Source: Phocoena phocoena
Taxonomy: Eukaryota > Chordata > Mammalia > Artiodactyla > Phocoenidae
Assembly: GCF_963924675.1 (NCBI RefSeq)
Contig: NC_089222.1
Location: forward strand, 1,488,001 to 1,552,000
Length of the DNA stretch: 64,000 bases
Reading direction: 5' to 3'
The first letter of the stretch is position 1. Every line of letters starts with the position of its first letter. Below, in pieces: positions 10,482 through 22,705 of the stretch. The notes below the pieces were generated by a model, which made no database searches, had not been told where the DNA came from, and worked only from the letters and a program-made list of their open reading frames with translations. Both the position numbers and the translations under genes were made by a program.

Positions 10482-12229
10482 TACACATGAACTGAATTAC
10501 AAAACAGAACAGGGTCTCAAATTTAGAAAACCAACTAGTGCTTGCTTATGGGGTAAGGTGCCTTGGGGTGCTGCATAAAACCAGAGACTGAAATTAGCAC
10601 AGATAACATTCCATAAGCCAAATATGTAATAGACAAGACCTACTCCTTGCTCAACGAAATGGACTCAACACCACATATTAAACGCCTAGGAATATACCTG
10701 ACTAGGAAGAATCTTAAAACCCATGGATATATATGTCTCCGTAAGAGAATCAAGCGTGTGTACAGCAGCCGAAACGCAGCAGTGAAAATCCGATAAATCC
10801 CATTATCAAAATAAATTTCGAAAACAAAACACAAAGACAGTGAAATAGAGAGCAATTCTTAAATAATTCACTCAGGGCATGTGATGCAACCGGGATTGAC
10901 CACATCTACACCCAGAGCTGGTTGAGACATAAGGCTGGACACTTCAGGCTGATAGCATTGGTGAGTTTCGGGGAGCAAATGCAGACCCTTTGAAGTCATA
11001 CTGCATGGTACCCATTCCATGGGTCCCAACTCTCCAGGTTCAAGGGATTCTTCCTCCAGCTAAAACATGCATGGGAAACCCAGAGTATCGTCCACCGTGT
11101 GATTGGGAAACGATTTAAAATGCATCTCAGTTTTCGTATCCTGGTCCTCGGGTTCACCATTCCAGATGCTTTACTAACACTCTCCCCACTTGGAGAGTCA
11201 GTGCCTTTAACCTCCTCTTTGGCACAGCTTGCAATTTCTGTGCAAGATGAACAGGAATAGGGAGAACCAATGAGAGACTAGCTGTAGGTGTCTGCACAGG
11301 CAAATGTAACGCTCATTGCCCACCAGGAAGAGGAATTAAACAAAGGCTCAGTGTGCCCTGCTGGAAACAGATTAGGGCCTGAAGCAATCCTGTGGTTTTG
11401 TGCCCAACTCACAAGAAAGCGAGTTGAAGAAAGGAGCTCAGGGGCACTGTAATTCACAAACCTGCAGAGTTATAAATGACAGCTATCCTCCAAAAATATA
11501 TTGAAGTAAGCCTGCGAAGGGGACTTGAAAGCGGGGCAGAATTTCAGGAAAACGATTGCAGGGGGTAGACTGGAATTTCCCTGAAAGCATAGGAAAAGAG
11601 GCAGAACGTCGACAATGATGCACTTAGCCAAAAAGGGCGTATGCGTTTTTTCCTGAATATATTCAGGAAAAAAAGCATACGCCCTTTTTGGCCAACCAAG
11701 CAAGCCTGTAAAGGAAATCTGCACTACAATGAAATCTCACTGCCCCCACTGGCAAAAGGGCCATCTGAAAAAAGTGTAAAATCCAGAAAGGTAGGAAAGG
11801 ATATGGAGAACAGGGAGCCTTGTTATGCTGATTGGCAGGATGTAAATTGTGAACCGCCACCCTGGAGAAGTGTATGGTGTTTCCTGAAACACTTAAGAAA
11901 TAAAGCAACACAGCCTATGGCAATTGCAATTATGGTCCTATTGCTTAGGGAAATTAAAATCAACAACAGAGAGCCACCCCAAAGTTTGGGACGGCTGTGT
12001 TCCCAAGAAGCTCGTCTACAGTACCAGGTAAATATCCCAGAAAGCAAAAAATGGATAAAGAAGTTGTGGCACGTAGGTGCAATGCAATATCACTCAGCAA
12101 TGAAATCTGTGTCATCAGGCCCGTAGCGGCATAGTGAGTGGATGCAGGTACGGTGATTGTACGTGAACTACGTCACACAGAAAAAGAAACATCATAAGAT
12201 ATCACTAATACACGGAATGTAAACTTGAC
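10482..12229 (+). repeat. Satellite monomer copy 7 (1,748 bp)
   Basis: Shares GGGGTAAGGTG and ATTAAACGCC with copy 11, 6,984 bp away. Palindrome at 11624-11695 has two mismatches: TTAGCC in the left arm and AAAAGCAT in the right. The same right-arm change appears with its partner in copy 35. ORF2 remnant frame open. Confidence 0.97.
11803..12126 (+). pseudogene. L1 ORF2 C-terminal remnant, frame open (copy 7)
   Basis: 107-codon relic; the frame happens to stay open upstream through the palindrome to 11641, which adds 54 codons that are not L1. It has WIKKLWHVGAMQYHS near the end, with Gly for the usual Arg. Confidence 0.72.
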
Positions 12230-13975
12230 TACACATGAACTGAATTACAAAACAGAACAGGGTCTCAAATTTAGAAAACCAACTAGTGCTTGCTTATGGG
12301 GAAAGGTGCCTTGGGGTGCTGCATAAAACCAGAGACTGAAATTAGCACAGATAACTTTCCATAAGCCAAATATGTAATAGACAAGACCTACTCCTTGCTC
12401 AACGAAATGGACCCAACACCACATATTCAACGCCTAGGAATATACCTGACTAGGAAGAATCTTAAAACCCATGGATATATATGTCTCCGTAAGAGAATCA
12501 AGCGTGTGTACAGCGGCCGAAACGCAGCAGTGAAAATCCGATAAATCCCATTATCAAAATAAATATCGAAAATAAAACACAAAGACAGTGAAATACAGAG
12601 CAATTCTTAAATAATTCACTCAGGGCATGTGATGCAACCGGGATTGACCACATCTACACCCAGAGCTGGTTGAGACATAAGGCTGGACACCTCAGGCTGA
12701 TAGCATTGGTGAGTTTCGGTGAGCAAATGCAGACCCTTTGAAGTCATACTGCATGGTACCCATTCCATGGGTCCCAAATCTCCAGTTTCAAAGGATTCTT
12801 ACTCCAGCTAAAACATGCACGGGAAACCCAGAGTATCGTCCACCGTGTGATTGGGAAACGATTTTAAATGCATCTCACTTTTCGTATCCTGGTCCTCGGG
12901 TTCACCATTCCAGATGCTTTACTAAGACTCTCCCCGCTTGGAGAGTCAGTGCCTTTAACCTCCTCTTTGGCACAGCTTGCAATTTCTGTGCAAGATGAAC
13001 AGGAATAGGGAGAACCAATGAGAGACTAGATGTAGGTGTCTGCACGGGCAAATGTAACGCTCATTGCCTACCAGGAAGAGGAATTAAACAAAGGCTCAGT
13101 GTGCCCTGCTGGAAACAGATTATGGCCTGAAGCAATCCTGCGGTTTTGTGCCCAGCTCACAAGAAAGCGAGTTGAAGAAAGGAGCTCAGGGGCACTGTAA
13201 TTCACAAACCTGCAGAGTTATAAATGACAGCTATCTTCCAAAATATTTTGAAGTAAGCCTGCGAAGGGGACTTGAAAGCGGGGCAGAATTTCAGGAAAAC
13301 GATTGCAGGGGGTAGACTGGAATTGCCCTGAAAGCATAGGAAAAGAGGCACAACGTCGACAATGATGCACTTGGCCAAAAAGGGCGTATGCGTTTTTTCC
13401 TGAATATATTCAGGAAAAAAGGCATACGCCCTTTTTGGCCAACAAAGCAAGCCTGTAAAGGAAATCTGCACTACAATGAAGTCTCACTGCCCCCCGGACA
13501 AAAGGGCCATCTGAAAAAAGTGTAAAATCCAGAAAGGTAGGACAGGATATGGAGAACAGGGAGCCTTGTTACGCTGATTGGCAGGATGTAAATTGCCAGC
13601 AGCCACCCTGGAGAAGTGTATGGTGTTTCCTGAAACACGTAAGAAACAAAGCAACACAGCCTATGGCACTTCCACTTATGGTCCTATTGCTTACGGAAAT
13701 TAAAATCAAAAACAGACAGCCACCCCAATATTTGGGACGGCTGTGTTCACAAGAAGCTAGTCTACAGTACCAGGTAAATATCCCAGAAAGCAAAAAATGG
13801 ATAAAGAAGTTGTGGCACGTACGTGCAATGCAATATCACTCAGCAATGAAATCTGTGTCATCAGGCCCGTAGCGGCATAGTGAGTGGATGCAGGTACGGT
13901 GATTCTACGTGAACTACGTCACACAGAAAAAGAAACATCATAAGATATCACTAATACACGGAATGTAAACTTGAC
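12230..13975 (+). repeat. Satellite monomer copy 8 (1,746 bp)
   Basis: AACTTTCC/GGACCC group with copies 4, 12 and 16. Its middle has GATTTTAAATGCATCTCACT, as in copies 1 and 5, which points to exchange. Palindrome at 13371-13442 has one right-arm mismatch (AAAAGGCAT). ORF2 remnant frame open. Confidence 0.97.
13549..13872 (+). pseudogene. L1 ORF2 C-terminal remnant, frame open (copy 8)
   Basis: 107 codons. It differs from the commonest closed form mainly by CCTATTGCTTACGG for CCTATAGCTTACGG, the single site that decides whether this relic frame is open. No function is implied. Confidence 0.75.
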
Positions 13976-15116
13976 TACACATGAACTGAATTACAAAACA
14001 GAACAGGGTCTCAAATTTAGAAAACCAACTAGTGCTTGCTTATGGGGAAAGGTGCATTGGGGTGCTGCATAAAACCAGAGACTGAAATTAGCACAGATAA
14101 CATTCCATAAGCCAAATATGTAATAGACAAGACCTACTCCTTGCTCAACGAAATGGACTCAACACCACATATTCAACGCCTAGGAATATACCTGACTAGG
14201 AAGAATCTTAAACCCATGGATATATATGTCTCCGTAAGAGAATCATGCGTGTGTACAGCGGCTGAAACGCAGCAGTGAAAATCCGATAAATCCCATTATC
14301 AAAATAAATTTCGAAAACAAAACACAAAGACAGTGAAATAGAGAGCAATTCTTAAATAATTCACTCAGGGCATGTGATGCAACCGGGATTGACCACATCT
14401 ACACCCAGAGCTGGTTGAGACATAAGGCTGGACACTTCAGGCTGATAGCATTGGTGAGTTTCGGTGAGCAAATGCAGACCCTTTGAAGTCATACTGCATG
14501 GTACGTATTCCATGGTTCCCAACTCTTCAGGTTCAAGGGATTCTTCCTCCAGCTAAAACATGCTTGGGAAACCCACAGTATGGTCCACCGTGTGATTGGG
14601 AAATGATTTAAAATGCATCTCAGTTTTCGTATCCTGGTCCTCGGGTTCACCATTCCAGATGCTTTACTAACACTCTCCCCGCTTGGAGCGTCACTGCCTT
14701 TAACCTCTTGTTTGGCACAGCTTGCAATTTCTGTGCAAGATGAACAGGAATAAGGAGAACCAATGAGAGACTAGCTGTAGGTGTCTGCACGGGAAAATGT
14801 AACGCTCATTTCCGACCAGGAAGAGGAATTAACCAAAGTCTCAGCATGCCCTGCCGGAAATAGATTAGGGCCTGAAGCAATCCTGCGGTTTTGTGCCCAG
14901 CTCACAAGAAAGCGAGTTGAAGAAAGGAGCTCAGGGGCACTGTAATTCACAAACCTGCAGAGTTATAAATGACAGCTATCCTCCAAAAATATATTGAACT
15001 AAGCCTGCGAAGGGGACTTGAAACCTGGGCAGATTTTCAGGAAAACGATTGCAGGGGGTAGACTGGAATTGCCCTGAAAGCATAGGAAAAGAGGCACAAC
15101 GTCGACAATGATGCAC

Positions 15117-15188
15117 TTGGCCAAAAAGGGCGTATGCGTTTTTTCCTGAATATATTCAGGAAAAAACGCATACGCCCTTTTTGGCCAA
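15117..15188. repeat. 72-bp perfect palindrome (copy 9)
   Basis: Same sequence as the copy 4 palindrome, with all 36 pairs matching. Confidence 0.96.
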
Positions 15189-15339
15189 CCAAGCAAGCCT
15201 GTAAGGGAAATCTGCACTACAATGAAGTCTCACTGCCCCCCGGGCAAAAGGGCCATCTGAAAAAGTGTAAAATCCAGAAAGGTAGGACAGGATATGGAGA
15301 ACAGGGAGCCTTGTTATGCTGATTGGCAGGATGTAAATT

Positions 15340-15615
15340 GTGATTCCACCCAGGAGAAGTGTATGGTGTTTCCTGAAACACGTAAGAAATAAAGCAACAC
15401 AGCCTATGGCAATTGCAATTATGGTAGTATTGCTTAGGGAAATTAAAATCAAAAACAGACAGCCACCCCAAAGTTTGGGATGGCTGTGTTCCCAAGAAGC
15501 TCGTCTACAGAACGAGGAAAATATCCCAGAAAGCAAAAAATGGATAAAGATGTTGTGGCGCGAACGTGCAATGCAATATCACTCAGCAATGAAATCTGTG
15601 TCATCAGGCCCGTAG
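15340..15615 (+). pseudogene. L1 ORF2 C-terminal remnant, frameshifted (copy 9)
   Basis: A net 2-bp loss at TGTGATTCCACCC shifts the frame, so the first ~14 codons of the remnant (from 15296) are out of frame with this open stretch. The rest keeps the VWCFLKH and WIKMLW blocks. The break shows the frame is not maintained. Confidence 0.75.
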
Positions 15616-15718
15616 CGGCATAGTGAGTGGATGCAGGTACGGTGATTCTACGTGAACTACATCACACAGAAAAAGAAACATCATAAGATATCACTAATAC
15701 ACGGAATGTAAACTTGAC

Positions 15719-17465
15719 TACACATGAACTGAATTACAAAACAGAACAGGGTCTCAAATTTAGAAAACCAACTAGTGCTTGCTTATGGGGAAAGGTGCCT
15801 TGGGGTGCTGCATAAAACCAGAGACAGAAATTAGCACAGATAACATTCCATAAGCCAAATATGTAATAGACAAGACCTACTCCTTGCTCAACGAAATGGA
15901 CTCAACACCACATATTCAAAGCCTAGGAATATACCTGACTAGGAAGAATCTTAAAACCCATGGATATATATGTCTCCGTAAGAGAATCAAGCGTGTGTAC
16001 AGCGGCCGAAACGCAGCAGTGAAAATCCGATAAATCCCATTATCAAAATAAATTTCGAAAACAAAACACAAAGACAGTGAAATAGAGAGCAATTCTTAAA
16101 TAATTCACTCAGGGCATGTGATGCAACCGGGATTGACCACATCTACAACCAGAGCTGGTTGAGACATAAGGCTGGACGCTTCAGGCTGATAGCATTGGTG
16201 AGTTTCGGTGAGCAAATGCAGACCCTTTGAAGTCATACTGCATGGTACCCATTCCATGGGTCCCAACTCTCCAGGTTCAAGGCATTTTTCCTCCAGCTAA
16301 AACATGCATGGGAAACCCACAGTATCATCCACCGTGTGATTGGGAAACGATTTAAAATGAATCTCAGTTTTCGTATCCTTGTCCTCGGGTTCACCATTCC
16401 AGATGCTTTACTAACACTCTCCCCGCTTGGAGAGTCAGTGCTTTTAACCTCCTGTTTGACACAGCTTGCAATTTCTGTGCAAGATGAACAGGAATAGGGA
16501 GAACCAATGAGAGACTAGCTGTAGGTGTCTGCACGGGCAAATGTAACGCTCATTGCCGACCAGGAAGAGGAATTAAACAAAGGCTCAGCGTGCCCTGCTG
16601 AAAACAGATTAGGGCCTGAAGCAATCCTGTGGTTTTGTGCCCAGCTCACAAGAAAGCGAGTTGAAGAAAGGAGCTCAGGGGCACTGTAATTCACAAACCT
16701 GCAGAGTTATAAATGACAGCTATCCTCCAAAAATATATTGAAGTAAGCCTGCGAAGGGGACTTGAAAGCGGGGCAGAATTTCAGGAAAAACAATGCAGGG
16801 GGTAGACTGGAATTGCCCTGAAAGCATAGGAAAAGAGGCAGAACGTCGTCAATGATGTACTTGGCCAAAAAGGGCGTATGCGTTTTTTCCTGAATATATT
16901 CAGGAAAAAACGCATACGCCCTTTTTGGTCAACCAAGCAAGCCTGTAAAGGAAATCTGCACTACAATGAAGTCTCACTGCCCCCCGGGCAAAAGGGCCAT
17001 CTGAAAAAAGTGTAAAATCCAGAAAGGTAGGACAGGATATGGAGAACAGGGAGCCGTGTTATGCTGATGGGCAGGATGTAAATTGCCAGCAGCCACCCTG
17101 GAGAAGTGTATGGTGTTTCCTGAAACACGTAAGAAACAAAGCAACACAGCCTATGGCACTTCCACTTATGGTCCTATAGCTTACGGAAATTAAAATCAAA
17201 AACAGACAGCCACCCCAATATTTGGGACGGCTGTGTTCACAAGAAGCTCGTCTACAGTACCAGGTAAATATCCCAGAAAGCAAAAAATGGATAAAGAAGT
17301 TGTGGCACGTACGTGCAATGCAATATCACTCAGCAATGAAATCTGTGTCATCAGGCCCGTAGCGGCATAGTGAGTGGATGCAGGTACGGTGATTCTACGT
17401 GAACTACGTCACACAGAAAAAGAAACATCATAAGATATCACTAATACACGGAATGTAAACTTGAC
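15719..17465 (+). repeat. Satellite monomer copy 10 (1,747 bp)
   Basis: Matches copy 6 at GTCGTCAATGATGTAC and GAGCCGTGTTATG and copy 2 at AGTATCATCC and CAGTGCTTTTAACC. Palindrome at 16861-16932 has one mismatch (TTGGTCAA in the right arm). ORF2 remnant closed by TAG at CCTATAGCTT. Confidence 0.97.
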
Positions 17466-19212
17466 TACACATGAACTGAATTACAAAACAGAACAGGGTC
17501 TCAAATTTAGAAAACCAACTAGTGCTTGCTTATGGGGTAAGGTGCCTTGGGGTGCTGCATAAAACCAGAGACTGAAATTAGCACAGATAACATTCCATAA
17601 GCCAAATATGTAATAGACAAGACCTACTCCTTGCTCAACGAAATGGACTCAACACCACATATTAAACGCCTAGGAATATACCTGACTAGGAAGAATCTTA
17701 AAACCCATGGATATATATGTCTCCGTAAGAGAATCAAGCGTGTGTACAGCGGCCGAAACGCAGCAGTGAAAATCCGATAAATCCCATTATCAAAATAAAT
17801 TTCGAAAACAAAACACAAAGACAGTGAAATAGAGAGCAATTCTTAAATAATTCACTCAGGGCATGTGATGCAACCGGGATTTACCACATCTACACCCAGA
17901 GCTGGTTGAGACATAAGGCTGGACGCTTCAGGCTGATAGCATTGGTGAGTTTTGGTGAGCAAATGCAGACGCTTTGAAGTCATACTGCATGGTACCCATT
18001 CCATGGGTCCCAACTCTCCAGGTTCAAGGGATTCTTCCTCCAGCTAAAACATGCATGGGAAACCCAGAGTATCGTCCACCGTGTGATTGGGAAACGATTT
18101 AAAATGCATCTCAGTTTTCGTATCCTGGTCCTCGCGTTCACCATTCCAGATGCTTTACTAACACTCTCCCCGCTTGGAGAGTCAGTGCCTTTAACCTCCT
18201 CTTTGGCACAGCTTGCAATTTCTGTGCAAGATGAACAGGAATAGGGAGAACCAATGAGAGACTAGCTGTAGGTGTCTGCACGGGCAAATGTAACGCTCAT
18301 TGCCCACCAGGAAGAGGAATTAAACAAAGGCTCAGTGTGCCCTGCTGGAAACAGATTAGGGCCTGAAGCAATCCTGCGGTTTTGTGCCCAGCTCACAAGA
18401 AAGCGAGTTGAAGAAAGGAGCTCAGGGGCACTGTAATTCACAAACCTGCAGAGTTATAAATGACAGCTATCCTCCAAAAATATATTGAAGTAAGCCTGAG
18501 AAGGGGACTTGAAAGCGGGGCAGAATTTCAGGAAAACGATTGCAGGGGGTAGACTGGAATTGCCCTGAAAGCATAGGAAAAGAGGCAGAACGTCGACAAT
18601 GATGCACTTAGCCAAAAAGGTCGTATGCGTTTTTTCCTGAATATATTCAGGAAAAAACGCATACGCCCTTTTTGGCCAACCAAGCAAGCCTGTAAAGGAA
18701 ATCTGCACTACAATGAAGTCTCACTGCCCCCCGGGCAAAAGGGCCATCTGAAAAAAGTGTAAAATCCAGAAAGGTAGGACAGGATATGGAGAACAGGAGG
18801 CCTTGTTATGCTGATTGGCAGGATGTAAATTGCCAGCAGCCACCCTGGAGAAGTGTATGGTGTTTCCTGAAACACGTAAGAAACAAAGCAACACAGCCTA
18901 TGGCACTACCACTTATGGTCCTATAGCTTACGGAAATTAAAATCAAAAACAGACAGCCACCCCAATATTTGGGACGGCTGTGTTCACAAGAAGCTCGTTT
19001 ACAGTATCAGGTAAATATCCCAGAATGCAAAAAATGGATAAAGAAGATTTGGCACGTACGTACAATGCAATATCACTCAGCAATGAAATCTGTGTCATCA
19101 GGCCCGTAGCGGCATAGTGAGTGGATGCAGGTACGGTGATTCTACGTGAACTACGTCACACAGAAAAAGAAACATCATAAGATATCACTAATACACGGAA
19201 TGTAAACTTGAC
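17466..19212 (+). repeat. Satellite monomer copy 11 (1,747 bp)
   Basis: Matches copy 7 (GGGGTAAGGTG, ATTAAACGCC, and TTAGCC in the left palindrome arm). Palindrome at 18608-18679 has two left-arm mismatches. ORF2 remnant closed at CCTATAGCTT; the WIKK block has ATTTGG for GTTGTGG. Confidence 0.97.
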
Positions 19213-20959
19213 TACACATGAACTGTATTACAAAACAGAACAGGGTCTCAAATTTAGAAAACCAACTAGTGCTTGCTTATGGGGAAAGGTGCCTTGGGGT
19301 GCTGCATGAAACCAGAGACTGAAATTAGCACAGATAACTTTCCATAAGCCAAATATGTAATAGACAAGACCTACTCCTTGCTCAACGAAATGGACCCAAC
19401 ACCACATATTCAACGCCTAGGAGTATACCTCACTAGGAAGAATCTTAAAACCCATGGATATATATGTCTCCGTAAGAGAATCAAGCGTGTGTACAGCGGC
19501 CGAAACGCAGCAGTGAAAATCCGATAAATCCCATTATCAAAATAAATTTCGAAAACAAAACACAAAGACAGTGAAATACAGAGCTATTCTTAAATAATTC
19601 ACTCAGGGCATGTGATGCAACCGGGATTGACCACATCTACACCCAGAGCTGGTTGAGACATAAGGCTGGAAACTTCAGGCTGATAGCATTGGGGAGTTTC
19701 GGTGAGCAAATGCAGACCCTTTGAAGTCATACTGCATGGTACCCATTCCATGGGTCCCAACTCTCCAGGTTTAAGGGATTCTTTCTCCAGCTAAAACATG
19801 CATGGGAAACCCAGAGTATCGTCCACCGTGTGATTGGGAAACAATTTAAAATGCATCTCAGTTTTCGTATCCTGGTCCTCGGGTTCACCATTCCAGATGC
19901 TTTACTAACACTCTCCCCGCTTGGAGAGTCAGTGCCTTTAACCTCCTCTTTGGCACAGCTTGCAATTTCTGTGCAAGATGAACAGGAATAGGGAGAACCA
20001 ATGGGAGACTAGCTGTAGGTGTCTGCACGGGCAAATGTAACGCTCATTGCCTACCAGGAAGAGGAATTAAACAAAGGCTCAGTGTGCCCTGCTGGAAACA
20101 GATTAGGGCCTGAAGCAATCCTGCGGTTTTGTGCCCAGATCAAAAGAAAGCGAGTTGAAGAAAGTAGCTCAGGGGCACTGTAATTCACAAACCTGCAGAG
20201 TTATAAATGACAGCTATCTTCCAAAAGTATATTGAAGTAAGCCTGCGAAGGGGACTTGAAAGTGGGGCAGAATTTCAGGAAAACGGTTGCAGGGGATAGA
20301 CTGGAATTGCCCTGAAAGCATAGGAAAAGCGGCACAACGTCGACAATGATGCACTTGGCCAAAAAGGGCGTATGCGTTTTTTCCTGAATATATTCAGGAA
20401 AAAACGCATACGCCCTTTTTGGCCAACCAAGCAAGCCTGTAAAGGAAATCTGCACTACAATGAAATCTCACTGCCCCCCGGGCAAATGGGCCATCTGAGA
20501 AAAGTGTAAAATCCAGAAAGGTAGGACAGGATATGGAGAACAGGGAGCCTTGTTATGCTGATTGGCAGGATGTAAATTGCCAACAGCCACCCTGGAGAAG
20601 TGTATGGTGTTTCCTGAAACACGTAAGAAATAAAGCAACACAGCCTATGGAAGTTGCACTTATGGTCCTATTGCTTAGGGAAATTAAAATCAAAAACAGA
20701 GAGCCACCCCAAAGTTTGGGACGGCTGTGTTCCCAAGAACCTCGTCTATAGTACCAGGTAAATATCCCAGAAAGCAAAAAATGGATAAAGAAGTTGTGGC
20801 ACGTACGTGCAATGCAATATCACTCAGCAATGAAATCTGTGTCATCAGGCCCGTAGCGGCATAGTGAGTGGATGCAGGTACGGTGATTCTATGTGAACTA
20901 CGTCACACAGAAAAAGAAACATCATAAGATATCACTAATACACGGAATGTAAACTTGAC
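19213..20959 (+). repeat. Satellite monomer copy 12 (1,747 bp)
   Basis: AACTTTCC/GGACCC group. The ORF2 remnant is open past the usual TAG site (CCTATTGCTTAGGG) but closed at 20751 by CGTCTATAG in place of CGTCTACAG. Palindrome at 20355-20426 is perfect. It ends the clear four-monomer region. Confidence 0.97.
20355..20426. repeat. 72-bp perfect palindrome (copy 12)
   Basis: Same sequence as the copy 4 palindrome, with all 36 pairs matching. Confidence 0.96.
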
Positions 20960-22705
20960 TACACATGAACTGAATTACAAAACAGAACAGGGTCTCAAAT
21001 TTAGAAAACCAACTAGTGCTTGCTTATGGGGAAAGGTGCCTTGGGGTGCTGCATAAAACCAGAGACCTAAATTAGCACAGATAACATTCCATAAGCCAAA
21101 TATATAATAGACAAGACCTACTCCTTGCTCAACGAAATGGACTCAACACCACATATTCAACGCCTAGGATTATACCTGACTAGGAAGAATCTTAAAACCC
21201 ATGGATTTATATGTCTCCATAAGAGAATCAAGCGTGTGTACAGCAGCATAAACGCAGCAGTGAAAATCCAATAAATCCCATTATCAAAATAAATTTCAAA
21301 AAAAAACACAAAGACAGTGAAATAGAGAGCAATTCTTAAATAATTCACTCAGGGCATGTGATGCAACCGGGATTTAACACATCTACACCCAGAGCTGGTT
21401 GAGACATAAGCCTGGACACTTCAGGCTGATAGCATTGGTGAGTTTCGGTGAGCAAATGTAGACCCTTTGAAGTCATACTGCATGGTACTCATTCCATGGG
21501 TCCGAAATCTCCAGGTTCAAGGGATTCTTCCTCCAGCTAAAACATGCATGGGAAACCCAGAGTATCATCCACCGTGTGATTGGGAAACGATTTAAAATGC
21601 ATCTCAGTTTTCGTATCCTGGTCCTCGTGTTCACCATTCCAGATGGTTTACTAACACTCTCCCCGCTTGGAGAGTCAGTGCCTTTAACCTACTCTTTGGC
21701 ACAGCTTGCAATTTCTGTGCAAGAAGAACAGGAATAGGGAGAACCAATGAGAGACTAGCTGTAGGTGTCTGCACGGGCAAATGTAACGCTCATTTCCCAC
21801 CAGGAAGAGGAATTAACCAAAGGCTCAGTGTGCCCTGCCGGAAACAGATTAGGGCCTGAATCAATCCTCCAGTTTTGTGCCCAGGTCACAAGAAAGCGAG
21901 TTGAAGAAAGGAGCTCAGGGGCACTGTAATTCACAAACCTGCAGAGTTATAATTGACAGCTATCCTCCAAAAATACATTGAAGTAAGCCTGCGAAGGGGA
22001 CTTGAAACCGGGGCAGAATTTCAGGAAAACGATTGCAGGGGGTAGACTGGAATTGCCCTGAAAGCATAGGAAAAGAGGCAGAACGTCGACAATGATGCAC
22101 TTGGCCAAAAAGGGCGTATGCGTTTTTTCCTGAATATATTCAGGAAAAAACGCATACGCACTTTTTGGCCAACCAAGCAAGGCTGTAAAGGAAATCTGCA
22201 CTACAATGAAGTCTCACTGCCCCCCAGACAAAAGGGCCATCTGAAAAAAGTGTAAAATCCAGAAAGGTAGGACAGGATATGGAGAACAGGGAGCCTTGTT
22301 ATGCTGATTGGCAGGATGTAAATTGCCAGCAGCCACCCTGGAGAAGTGTATGGTGTTTCCTGAAACACGTAAGAAACAAAGCAACACAGCCTATGGCACT
22401 TGCACTTATGGTCCTATAGCTTACGGAAATTAAAATCAAAAACAGACAGCCACCCCAATATTTGGGACGGCTGTGTTCACAAGAAGCTCGTCTACAGTAT
22501 CAGGTAAATATCCCAGAAAGCAAAAAATGGATAAAGAAGATGTGGCATGTACGTACAATGCAATATCACTCAGCAATGAAATCTGTGTCATCAGGCCCGT
22601 AGCAGCATAATGAGTGGATGCAGGTACGGTGATTCTACGTGAACTACGTCACACAGAAAAAGAAACATCATAAGTTATCACTAATACACGGAATGTAAAC
22701 TTGAC
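20960..22705 (+). repeat. Satellite monomer copy 13 (1,746 bp)
   Basis: Shares GCATAAACGCAGCAG, CATGGTACTCATTCC and an A-run in place of CGAAAACAAAAC with copy 23, 17,460 bp away (10 monomers). Palindrome at 22101-22172 has one right-arm mismatch. ORF2 remnant closed at CCTATAGCTT. Confidence 0.97.

Larger units (their letters stand above)
13976..15718 (+). repeat. Satellite monomer copy 9 (1,743 bp)
   Basis: Third member of the 1/5/9 group, 6,988 bp after copy 5. It is shorter through small losses, including one A in CTTAAACCC near 14211 and two bases at TGTGATTCCACCC near 15341. Palindrome at 15117-15188 is perfect. Confidence 0.97.
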
